Shown here one piece after another: positions 21,467 through 31,503 of a stretch of 32,101 bases of DNA; the first letter of the stretch is position 1, and each line of letters begins with the position of its first letter. The notes under the pieces are model-generated. The model had not been told where the DNA came from, did not search any database, and saw nothing but the letters and a program-made list of their open reading frames with translations. Source of the DNA: Hypsibius dujardini. Its lineage: Eukaryota > Tardigrada > Eutardigrada > Parachela > Hypsibiidae. The stretch is taken from positions 1 to 32,101 of the forward strand of contig LRSR01009958.1 in assembly GCA_001579985.1 (NCBI GenBank). The letters are read 5' to 3'. A program made the position numbers and the translations under genes.

Positions 21467-24400
21467 ATGGCGGAAAAAGAAGTGGCCGCTCTGACGGATA
21501 TACAGCTGCGAGAGCGCTTGGGAACTTACCAGGACAGCGTCCCACCAATCACGGAGTCGACACGGAAAGCGCTTGAACGACGTCTGGTCAAGTTGATGGG
21601 CACCTCCAAGCAACCCACTCCACCGGTTGCTGGAAAACCGATTCCGGTCGTTGTTTCCAAGCCGAATCCGATAAGCCAACCGGTCCGGGCGACAGTCAAG
21701 CGAACGCCTTCACCCACGATTGCACCGTTACCACGTACACTGAAGCCGGCTGCTGTTCCGACTCCACGACGATCGCCACGATCGGGTGCCGCGTTCAGTT
21801 CAGATGAAGACGAAGACGCCGTGGACTCTTCCAAAAGACGAGGGTTGCCGGCTGATGCTACAGGTACGACTGACTACTTACCGCGGCTGTTTTAATATTA
21901 CTCCGAACCATTTGAACCTTCGAACAAAATTATTGGATTCTGCCTTGCTTCATTGAATGATATGATTATGCATCTGTTAAATATGGGTTTGATCTATTGA
22001 TGATTCGTCTATTGCTCTTGCCGATTCAGCCCCCGATCTTCTTTATTGCCGTTCCGGTTGTTACGTTACCTTCTTGTCATTCAATTTACTCACCGCATAA
22101 CGGATTCTTGTCCTTCCAGGTGGCACTCCGATGCGTGGAAACTTGAACGGCCGTTTTTTCGGCTCGAGCAAAGCCGGTCCGTCTGCGTCGACCGACCTCT
22201 CCTCCAGCAGTAACAGCGGCAGCAAACTGTCCGGATTAAGCGGTTGGTTCAACCGCAGCAGCCGACAAGAAGCACCTAACACCAGTACTCCGTTGGACCG
22301 ACGACACGGCTACTCGGTTCAGGACTCGTTCGGGGCGGTCACACCCATCCGCAACCGCGACGTCCTTGCCGGTGAGGTCCGTCCCCGCTCCGTGCTGGGC
22401 CGGCCGTCGCTGTCCTCCTTCGGCGGTGGCCCACTAAATATTTCAGACTCCCCGTCGCCGCCGCCGCCAAGAAAGTGGGGCGTCTTTAGTCGCTTGTTGG
22501 GTGAGGACCCGATCCATCTGACGCCGCAGACAACGAGCCGCGATCGGACGCCGCACACCCACCACAGTCCGCCGCGACCGCGACCGCTGCGCTTCAACTC
22601 CAACTCGATACGCGAGGAGGGCAATTGGTTCTCGCGACACTCCAGCGGGCTGTTGGCGTTGGCGTTTTTGCTCTTTTTCCTGGGAGCCGGTGGGGCGTAC
22701 GTGCGCATGCGGTATGGCACGTCGGATGTGGAAACTACCATTGTGCGTTATCGACTAAATGGCGCTTCTGAAGGTAAGCATTTCATGGTCTTCGAAATAT
22801 CTCGCTGGATTACATTGACATGTTCTATGTTTGTAGCGGATAATCTTCATCAGTGCGTGGAAGACCAGGACCCCAACTCGCCCGGCGGTCCGGTCTGTTA
22901 TAAGCCGGAAGAAATTATCGATTCCTTGGACATGGCTGCGGCGCTCTCCAAATACTTGGCCCAAAAAAAAGGTTGGACTTTTTTGTTCCAAAAGGCTTTC
23001 GCTTAAATAACCCGTCCTGTGTAATAACTTGTGTAGGTCAGGTGGAATGTGAGGGAACTGGTGACTCGCGTGTGAAAGTGGCGGACGCCCGCAGCTTCGC
23101 CGTAGACGCCGTGCCCAAGGGCAGTTTACGCGACTTCACACGTGCCGTCCATTTGATCGTCTCCAACGCGCACTGGGGCATCAGGTAAATCACATTTTTT
23201 TTCGACACCTTCAGTACAGAATCTTTTAATTGTTTGACTGCAGAGCTCTCGATCGTGAGAGTAAACCTGCAGCAGCCAAAGAGGACGTGTTCTACCTCGA
23301 AAGTGACTATGCCTCGAAGGGATTCATCTGCCGCATGAAGGAAGCCGTGGCTACTCTGTTGTTCAAGATTGCTCTGGCTGTGCTTGGTAGGCTCGTTGGT
23401 TGACCTTCAATACTGCATAAGAGCGTGTTGATAGTGTTCTCAATTTTCAGGTGCTACCTTGCTAGCGGGATTCATCGTGGCTGCGTATCGCTTTTTTGAG
23501 CGACGAACCAAGCGGCAAGATGAGGTGTACGAAATGGTCAACCAAATTATCGGTAAGCCTTCCCATGAGCTCCAGATTGCAGACGGAACTGCTCAATCCC
23601 AAACCATATTAAATGTTACAGGTACCGTGAAGCAGGATTACGAATCGGCCAAGAAGTCCGGCAAAGAGCCGACCGGCAGCGTCTTGAACCATATCCGAGA
23701 CGCCATCCTGCCCCACGGACCGGAGCGCAAGCGGATCCTCTCCGTCTGGGATGACGCTGTCGCATATGTCAACACTCATGAGTCTCGCATCGGTCTGCAG
23801 CAGAAGCAAGTACAGGGGGAGGACTTTGAAGTGTGGAACTGGCTGCAGCCGGAGTCACCCTCGCAGGATTCTTCCTCCGCCGAACAGACCGTTCCGGACT
23901 CGCCAGTGGGCAAGTCCACTCGATCGGCCGCCGCGAGCACCAGCTCAGCGGTGAATGGATCCGGACGCGGTCGCTCGACTCGTGCTCGTCTCTGGGGAGG
24001 AGGACGTAAGTAGCGAATCGGGTCCACTGATTTTGGCAGTTGTCAGAGACGCCCTAAATAAACAAGTGTTGTTGTTTGGTGCTTCAGCCATTCCGGCGCA
24101 ATCGATCATGCCGGAAAACATCACAGCGGCAACGCCTTGCCTGAAAGTGCGCGGGATGTTCAACGGCGTGGAGGAGAACCAAAATGATGTGGCCGTCTGG
24201 TCCGCTGAGGTGACTGAGGCTATTCTGGAACGTTGCCATAACGTCGCACGAATCCTTGACGTTGAGGTGGAACCGACGTCCGATGAGGTACTGACTAGAG
24301 AGAACTAGCTTTTGTTTGATTTTTTCTTTGCCTCTCACACATTTCTCGTTTGTTTTCAGGGAATCGTCTACGTCAAGCTCGCTACCAACGAAGACGCCCG

Positions 24401-24542
24401 CAACGCCTACATGGCGCTGCATGGACAGTACTTTGACGGTCGCCATGTCACGGTGAAATTCCTCAAGCTGGACCGCTATCACCAGCGTTTCCCCGATGCA
24501 ATCAAGAAGAATGTCCCTCTGGTGGCGTCGAAGCGTTGGTAG
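21467..24542 (+). CDS. LEMD3: inner nuclear membrane protein MAN1 (LEM domain-containing 3)
   Basis: MAN1 is an integral inner nuclear membrane protein that binds BAF through its LEM domain and receptor-regulated SMADs through its C-terminal domain. Exons: 21467-21863, 22120-22773, 22837-22971, 23037-23184, 23244-23386, 23451-23552, 23622-24005, 24088-24287 and 24360-24542 (TAG), all in phase, giving 781 residues. LEM motif at about residues 5-45 (LTDIQLRERL, PPITESTRK). Ser/Pro/Arg-rich nucleoplasmic region to about 305. First membrane segment about 309-329 (GLLALAFLLFFLGAGGAYV), a lumenal region, second about 480-505. The MAN1-Src1p C-terminal domain (NHIRDAILPHGPERKRILSVW) is followed by a UHM/RRM-like fold (CLKVRGMF, GIVYVKLATNEDARNAYMAL, FLKLDRYHQRFP). 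The 69-bp intron 23553-23621 is a multiple of three without a stop, so retention would keep the frame. Convergent with RpS6. Confidence 0.95.
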
Positions 24543-25112
24543 ATCACAACCCTGGCCGCCCACTTCCTCCGGACCACTTCTTCCGGAAATGCACTATGAA
24601 TCCAGAGACTACCCTACCCGATCATGTATCCCGTATGGCTTGATGCACCGTCGCGACATCATCTCAGCTCTCGTTTTACGTTCTCCCTTTTTAGTCTGAA
24701 ACGTGCACTGGCATCCTTTTATTTTTTTTGCCTAGTGTTTTAGGTGGACACCCCTTTTCCCTTCTAATTGTCGGATTATCTGCATTTAGCTGTATTTTAG
24801 TGGGCTTCTTATGTTTGTGCCATCTGATCTAATACTACCCTATATCTCGCTGCTTGCATTCAATCAAGGAATCAATGAATGTCTGGACGTGTACTAGTAC
24901 TTGTACGTACAAATGATCCAAGGAGGCCATCACTAATCATTTGCACTGCTCAAGACGGCAACTGGCAATTCTAGTATGGCTTCTTCACACTGTCCCATCG
25001 AAGATTTATTTTGCTAGTAACTGGCCTGAGCCGAAAAATTTCTTGAAGCCAGGGGGCGGAGCTCCGGGTTACGTCTGAAATCACTCTTAAAGTTTCCGGC
25101 TCCATTATGAGC

Positions 25113-25348
25113 TATGAGGAGAAGTCTGTATTTCGGCTCGCCCTCTACTTGGTCAATCAATTGGCTCACTCATGGGTTTCTCTTTGATGGCAGGTGCACA
25201 CTCGTTCGATTTCCATAAGTGCTATAGTATACTACGATATAATACAGAAAATCAAACAATCAAACACATGTCATCAAAAAGAAACCCATTGGTGAACCGA
25301 TTTATCGACTAAGTGGAGGGTGAACCGAAATACAGATCTCACCTCATA
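25113..25348. repeat. imperfect inverted repeat, about 84-bp arms
   Basis: The left arm (25113-25196) and the reverse complement of the right arm (25265-25348) match over about 84 positions with roughly 16 differences. Shared blocks include TCTGTATTTCGG, ATGGGTTTCT and TTTGATG. The loop is about 68 bases. Several mismatches would be G:U pairs in plus-strand RNA. It lies about 570-800 bases after the MAN1 stop and before the AATAAA at 25409. Confidence 0.88.
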
Positions 25349-25408
25349 CTAGTGTTGGTCGCAAGCTTTTCCCTCCTAAGCTTTTCTGCTGACGCTAAAC
25401 GATTGTAA

Positions 25409-25414
25409 AATAAA
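25409..25414 (+). promoter_or_regulatory. candidate AATAAA polyadenylation signal for MAN1
   Basis: This is the canonical hexamer I noticed downstream of the MAN1 stop on the plus strand, in the context GTAAAATAAATTTCC. It would give a 3' UTR of about 0.9 kb that includes the foldback. Confidence 0.4.
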
Positions 25415-26075
25415 TTTCCGATGTGATAGTGTCAAGAAACAGCACTAGCGTTGCTAGCAGCCCGGAATATTCCAGGAAAGTGGACGGTACAACTCCCGAA
25501 ATGAGAATTGTAGATTGTCGAATTCAAACTTGAAGCTCAATTGTAGACCCTGTGTAATGCAAGAGTAATGCTCAACTCACCCGGTCTTTCTTTCCATGTA
25601 CCCATATGAAGAATTCTGATTTCTGACCTACCCAAGCTGAGTGACCAACACTTAGTACATCCGGACGACGCCGTGGCGCAGCGATTGAATGATTTCTCGA
25701 GTTTCTGCCATTATCGGAGGTAGATGTTATCAGTGCCCCCACTAACCAGGGCGTGGACAGTGGTCACTCTGTGTTTCTCTCTCGCTCTCTGTATGCTCTA
25801 CTCGATCTTAACGACTTTGCTCTGCATTCGAGCTCGGATCGTCTGTAACTTCTGACACGAAGATCAGTCTCGAAAGTTGCAACGTGAGTGCTGCATTGAG
25901 TGCTCTCTCCCGTTTCTGCATTAAAATCCCCATACAAAGTCCCTACAAATCCCTGATTGTGACACCATTCACCACTTCAAGGTGCCGGAAAAGGATCGCG
26001 CAATCACCGATTTCCTTTTCATTTTACGCATATCCAACAGAGAATAAAAAGCAAAGAAAGATGAAAGGAGACGGT

Positions 26076-28377
26076 CTACTTTTTCTTCGCTGCTCCAGAT
26101 TGCTTGGGTGGTGCGGCCGCTGCCTCCTTCTTGGCTGGGGCCGGAGCTGCAGCCTTCTTCGCCGGGGCCTGCTCCTTGGCAGCAGCAGCCACTGGGGCAG
26201 CCTTCTTCGGTGCAGCCTCCTTGGCCGGCTTGCTGTCACCCTTTCCCTTAGCAGCAGGGGCTGCGGCGGCGCTCTTGGCCTGAACAGCCGGCGCTGCCGC
26301 ACCCTTCTTGGCGGCGGGCTGGTCTGACTTCTTGGCGCCACCGACCACCTGAAGAGCTGCTTCCGGAGCCTGAATCCATTTACAAATCACAAATTAATTA
26401 TACAGGCCATAGGAAAATATAAATGAATTTACTATAAATTTACGTAGGCAACAAATTAATTATGTTTTAAAACACATAACAAACTGAGCCATAGAAAATA
26501 AAACGGCGCACTTTTCCGCTTACCTTGGCGGGCACCTTGCCAGTCTTCTTCGGGGCCTTTTCTGTGACCGACGGCTGGGGAGTGGTCTTTCCAGTGTCTG
26601 AACTGCGGGAAGCACTGCTGCGTCGACGCTTGGCCGATTCTTTCCGCTCCTTCTCCTCCTTGACCCGCTGGGTGAGCAGCTTAGCGTACTCTGCAGCCTC
26701 GCCCTTAGACTTCTCTGCGCGCTTCTTCTTGAGAGAAACTCGGAAACGTTTTCGCTGCAGCCGACGGGGAGTGATCAGACGCTGAATCTTGGGCGCCTTA
26801 GTCCGCAGCTTCTTTCCTACGGAACGGAATCAGAATGTAACGACAAGAACTTCCGCAACTTGACCAGGCTATAATGAATCGAAATGTACTTCACTGAACT
26901 CGTCAATAGATCAATCAAGCAAGCAGTATCGAGATAATAAAAACAAATAGACAATATATCAATCAACGAATGCATCACTGATCAATCGCTAACCAATGCA
27001 ACCGAAATGATCAACCGATCAACGCCGCCAATCTAGCCAAAACTGGTAGGAAAACATTCCACACCTTCCTTCTCCTTCAATGGCCGACGGACGACAAACT
27101 GTCGCACATCATCATCCTTGGTAAGATTGAAGAGTTTGCGGATATGGCTGGCTCTCTTCGGTCCCAGACGACGGGGCACGACCTTGTCAGTGATGCCGGG
27201 GAGCTCTCCCTCACCTACCATGTTTAGAAAAAAACGCGCGAATGTAGAAGATCAGCCAATTTGGAGACCAAAACATTCCAACCGACGATATTCGCATGAA
27301 CTAACCTTTCTTCGTGATCACCAGACTCAGCACGCTCAGCGAAGAGTCGACGATGCAGCCGTGCACGGACTTTCGCTTGCGCTCACCAGTGCGCCTGGGA
27401 CGGTAGCACGAGACTCCCTTGGCCATCAGCAGGCGCACTCGACCGGTGGTGAGGACTCCCTGCTTCATGGGGAAGCCCTGCTTGTCATTGCCTCCCGCGA
27501 TGCGGCAAGTGTATCCCTGCAAAGCATTATTCAATCAAGCAATCGACCTATAAGTTTGTAGGCGCATGAAACAAAACAAAAATAAATTTGTTTAAATTTA
27601 TCACTCATATTACTTCTGCTAAAGAAATTATTTTAATTATAAACCAATGACTAGAAATCAGAATAGTAAAGAAATGCAATTGATTTGATGTGGTCTCTGC
27701 TTTAGTTGATTAACTAAAGCAGAGACCACATCAAAGCAAAGACGCAGAGTGAGTGAATAGAAACAACTCTGGAACGTATACAAGCAGCAAACATAGCCTA
27801 ATCCGATGAACAATCATTGAGTCATGTCTGCCCAATAGTTTGAGAACGCCGACAAATTCGAGTTTCAAAAAGGGAATGAAAATCAAGAAGGAATCAATTT
27901 TTTCACCCTGTAACTGCAATTCTCCCCTTCCTGCAAGTGTTTTAAGATCGGTCTGACCGATTTAATTAACGCTAAAAATCAGACTTCTATCCCAGGAAGA
28001 AAAATAAAACAAATATGCAGGATCGAATGGGAAAAACAGGACTATCATCAGAGACTTTCTCAAAGACGTCCTCAAAGAATACACCAGCACAACGCACCTT
28101 CCACTCATCTCCCAGGCTGTCCATGGCCACTTCATTGCCCATGCGACGGTCGTAGAAAAAGCGCACTTTATGCTCATCCTCAATCTCGATGAGCTTCTGG
28201 GCGCCGGTGGCCGGATAAGCGATGTTCAACTGGAAAACACACAAAACACCCGGTGAACAGCCACGTGAAGGAAATGAAGAAACATCTGGCGCTGAGATGA
28301 AATTCCAGTGGCCCCAACTCCGGCCCCAATTCCCCCAAGGTGTGGGAAATTCCGTCGGGAAGACAGCCTACCTTCAT
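26076..28377 (-). CDS. RpS6: 40S ribosomal protein S6 (eS6) with a long Ala/Lys-rich C-terminal extension
   Basis: Component of the small ribosomal subunit and target of S6 kinase. Exons: 28377-28372 (only ATG AAG), 28229-28098, 27516-27306, 27214-27065, 26816-26524 and 26369-26076 (TAG), in phase throughout, giving 361 residues; human RPS6 has 249. The conserved body is clear ([85 protein letters not shown]). The S6-kinase region is present as [13 protein letters not shown] at residues 228-240. Other S6 proteins end near here; this one continues through a Thr/Pro/Lys segment and a separate last exon (residues 265-361) built of Ala, Lys and Pro, ending GAAKKK. That tail resembles histone H1-like extensions of some insect ribosomal proteins. 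If the last intron were retained, the frame would run about 19 more residues to a stop, giving a shorter protein. Convergent with MAN1; downstream of Artemis on the same strand. Confidence 0.93.
27684..27735. repeat. perfect hairpin, 24-bp arms and 4-base loop, in an RpS6 intron
   Basis: Left arm 27684-27707, loop GATT, right arm 27712-27735; the arms are exact reverse complements (core TGTGGTCTCTGCTTTAG). It lies in the RpS6 intron 27517-28097. No target site duplication was obvious next to it. Confidence 0.95.
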
Positions 28378-28919
28378 GGTGATCCAAAATAGGGATGATA
28401 ATCAGGGAAAATCCAGCAGGAAATGATGGAGGACCGCTAGTTTGACGGTGGGTTCGCTGCTGGAGAAAAATCTTCAGTCTGTTGCTCACTGCAAAGTGCG
28501 CAAAGATGCGCGTGCGAATAGTCGCTGCAGCAATACCGGTTTGTGGGCGGAGTTCGAGTGTTAATATCGCAAAAGGGGCAGAGCCTTAGTTTAGCCCCGC
28601 CTTTTGTTCCCTGCGACTGTTTGCAGGGCCCCTGGACGCCGCGCAATAATTGGCAGTTGACACAATCATTCAGCGCTCCATTAGAACAATCCCAACTCAT
28701 TCAGTACCAATTATGAAGACGAATCTTTAATTATGTTTTAATTTCAAGTCGTTTGAAAAATAAATTGAAGCCGGGACATAAATCTTGGGCTTTTTGGTGG
28801 TGGTGGAGAGAAAACTGTATTGCCCCCAAAACAGTGCAAGTGCAATAAAAAAATAAAAAATAAAAAGAAGGCATAAATGCAGGCATAAATAATTGCAATA
28901 AAACTAATGGGAAAGCATG
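28378..28919. other. spacer between Artemis and RpS6 (Artemis 3' end, RpS6 promoter)
   Basis: About 540 bases between two minus-strand genes. On the minus strand, ATTAAA hexamers (28742-28737 and 28731-28726) are the nearest variant polyadenylation signals for Artemis. The part next to RpS6 should hold its promoter and 5' leader; several pyrimidine stretches occur, but no start site can be fixed. A Cys-rich 87-codon frame (28700-28437) is noted under findings. Confidence 0.45.
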
Positions 28920-30431
28920 CTAATTTTGACTAGGTTTGGTCTTCTTGAATGGGACATTGAGGACGGCCAACGGCTCTTTGTGTGGAAAGAGGCCGCCACA
29001 GGTGGCGTCCTCTACTTCATGGAGATCAGAGTGCGATGGTTTAGCTTTCCAACTTGGAGCGCTTTCGGTTCCGTCGTAACGCCGTTTGAGGTAAGGCAAG
29101 GTAACGGGCGGTTGGCTAGCCTTTCGTTGCTTCATTAAGAGATCATTTAGTTCCTGCAAGGGGAATATTTTGAAGTTTCCTTCGAAGCGAACTTCCTTTC
29201 GCTCTGCAAGGTTGTTACTTGTTGGGCGGCAGCCATAGATAGCTTATAGGGTTGGACGCAAGGCACAATGCTGTCCGGCTGAACGAACCCAATGAACTCG
29301 ACCAATTCGTTGTAAGATGAATGCATCGAGAAGCAGATCTTGAGGCGGTTTGGTTGGACCTTCCGAACGGTTGGGCATTTCCCACCGTCAGCGTTGATTT
29401 TGATGTAGCCCAAAACGCAGAGCTTGATCGTCAGGGCGTTGTTACTCGTTCTCTTCTCCCAGCATTCGTTAGAATCTTTTTTCTGTGGCAGAAAAGGAAA
29501 ACAGCAACATTCAGCAAGGGCTTGACTATGGACTCGTACACAGAAGGGAAACAATGATTGAAAGAGGTTATGTCGATGCACGCGACAGACAGATTGACCG
29601 GCCGACATACAGACCGACAGACAAACAAGAATACAGGCAGGCAGGTAGACAGACAGACAAGCAAATACAGACATAGACATACAGGCAGGCAAACAGACAG
29701 ACAAGCATATAGATAGACAAACAGACAGTCAGACAACTTTACAACGAGGAAGACACACAGACAAAAAACGCACTCGACCACAAGCATGGAATTTGGTGCT
29801 ACTGCCATCCAGAGTGAAGGCCCCCGTGGTATCTTCCACGTCTTGGTAGAGAGCCAATTTAGCACGACCAACATGCATCTATACCAAAACAAACTTGCCA
29901 GCTTAACCCAGTTGATCTTAATCGAATGGAATAATGACAACGATGCGACGAGAGTTATTCATACCTTTTGGTTGAATGTTCTCTTGAGTTCCAGAAAGAC
30001 CGCCTCGTATCCCAACTGCGTTTCGCTCTCGAAGAATATCGAAGCATTTGGGTACTTTTTCAAATGGCTGGTGATGCTTTCAGAGATTCTTCGGATTGAT
30101 ACGTCCCGAGACGGTATGGTCGGAGCCTGGCGTGTGAAAAATGTGGTGTCCAGGTAAAGGCACTTCGGGGCCACAGGAAGTCCGGCCAGTTTTTGGACTG
30201 TTCCTTCGTATATACGGAAATCGCCGGTATAGATCACTGTCCCGTTGTGACCGTCGAAGACGAACATCACACTGCCCGGGCAGTGACCGGCAGGTAACAG
30301 AGTCACACAGATTCTATATGGCCCCTAGAATCGACGAAAAAATATATTAGCATCTGTGCATTACCGTACGCACTAGTACAAAAATTATTCGTGCATGTAG
30401 TCATTTCCATTTGTGTGGTTGCATATTTTCG

Positions 30432-30477
<46 letters not shown>

Positions 30478-31503
30478 CCTGTCTGCCTGTCTGCCTGTCT
30501 GCCTATCTGCCTGTCTGTCTGTCTGTCTGTCTGACAGTTCGTCCATCTGCCTGTATGCTTGTGTCTGTCTGTGTTTGTCTGCCTGCCTGTCTGATCAAAA
30601 TATCATCCCCCTCAAAATACTGTACATGTACAGTATGAATGAATACCTTCTTGCCGTCATTGTGATCCGGCACTGAAAGATCATGCGGGTGGTTGGGACG
30701 CAAGACTTTCTATAAACGAAAGTAGCCGCTTAAAAAACACAAATTTCATAATACACTGGGAGCGGCCACCATGCCCCACTACTTTAACAATTTTGACGTA
30801 CAATTTTCAACATCACTTCCTCTGGCACTTGGAAAATTTTGTTGCGCGAGGTAAGAAGGTTGTGTGAGAATTCCGAACAATAAATCCGAGCGTTATCCCT
30901 GTATATATAACATAGTTAGTTTGACAATCTATTCTTCAGTGATTACCGGCACTAGATCATCTGGCTTTCTACCATACTGATAGGTATACTGATCAATCAA
31001 TGAAATTCAAAACCAATGAAAATCCACCGGTCGTTCAGACACCGAAGTGGATTATCACTAATAGTGCAATCAATCCTCAACAGGCCGCAAAATTTAACAA
31101 TGAACAGCTTCGCCTCAATCGATCGATTGATTGATTGATTGGTCTATTGATCAATTTTTCGATCGATTGATTGATCGATTGATCGTTCGCTTCTTCCACG
31201 CTTCCAAACAACCAAATATTTTGATGCCCATGCACTTGTGTTGACCAAGACCAACCTCGACATCAGGCAACGTGCAAATGCCTCACTTCGGAATCCATTC
31301 ATGTGGTCTAAAGAATATTTTTTAAATAAAGTTCCATATGGAATAAGACTGTATGAGCCACACAATGAATGAACTATATAATTCGCTTTCTCACCCAAGT
31401 GACAATGCGACAGGAAAAATATGGACGACCGCAAATTCTGCCCTGTGAAGTTATCAACCGATATTCCTGGATACTCCGATATAATCCCGTTAAAAACACT
31501 CAT
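28920..31503 (-). CDS. DCLRE1C: Artemis-like DNA cross-link repair nuclease (DCLRE1C, SNM1 family)
   Basis: Metallo-beta-lactamase/beta-CASP nuclease; Artemis opens hairpins and trims ends in non-homologous end joining. Exons: 31503-31395, 31307-31256, 30898-30802, 30709-30647, 30324-29965, 29878-29774, 29482-29219 and 29153-28920 (TAG), in phase, giving 427 residues. It starts MSVFNGIISEYPGISVDNF like human Artemis. The HxHxDH motif is SHCHLDH with H33, H35, D37 and H38, the same numbering as human. AGHCPGSVMF has H121; YTGDF has D142; YLDTTF, HVGRAKLALYQ, KFHACGR and CFSMHSSYNEL of the beta-CASP part follow. All catalytic residues I can place are present. The C-terminal tail is short: about 115 residues after FSMHSSYNEL, against roughly 360 in human (692 in all). 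Exon borders near 29774 and 29219 are the least certain. SNM1B is a less likely alternative. Confidence 0.92.
29585..29765. repeat. CAGA array in an Artemis intron
   Basis: Degenerate CAGACAGA, GGCAGGCA and GACCGACA units nearly fill the intron 29483-29773, ending within about ten bases of its donor. They read CTGT on the gene's sense strand. Confidence 0.88.
30428..30595. repeat. CTGT array in an Artemis intron
   Basis: A nearly pure CTGT/CTGC array lies in the intron 30325-30646. Its polarity is opposite to the other Artemis array, reading CAGA on the sense strand. Confidence 0.92.

Larger units (their letters stand above)
24543..26075. other. MAN1 3' UTR and convergent spacer to RpS6
   Basis: No coding similarity was seen; the plus-strand frame at about 25884-26327 overlaps the RpS6 last exon and is its shadow. 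The stretch contains the foldback at 25113-25348 and an AATAAA at 25409. A TC-rich block at about 25772-25785 and AT-rich patches follow. No clear AATAAA was found on the minus strand close behind the RpS6 stop. Confidence 0.55.

Noticed and set aside
25884-26327. Plus-strand frame of 147 codons near the RpS6 3' end
   Set aside because: It is mostly the antisense shadow of the RpS6 Ala/Lys-rich exon; that strand has in-phase splice junctions with the S6 body.
27980-28055. Possible C/D snoRNA in an RpS6 intron (minus-strand TGATGAT at 28050-28044 and a CTGA about 70 bases on)
   Set aside because: The C-box is imperfect (CTGATGA), no convincing terminal stem pairs the ends, and no clear D'/C' boxes were seen.
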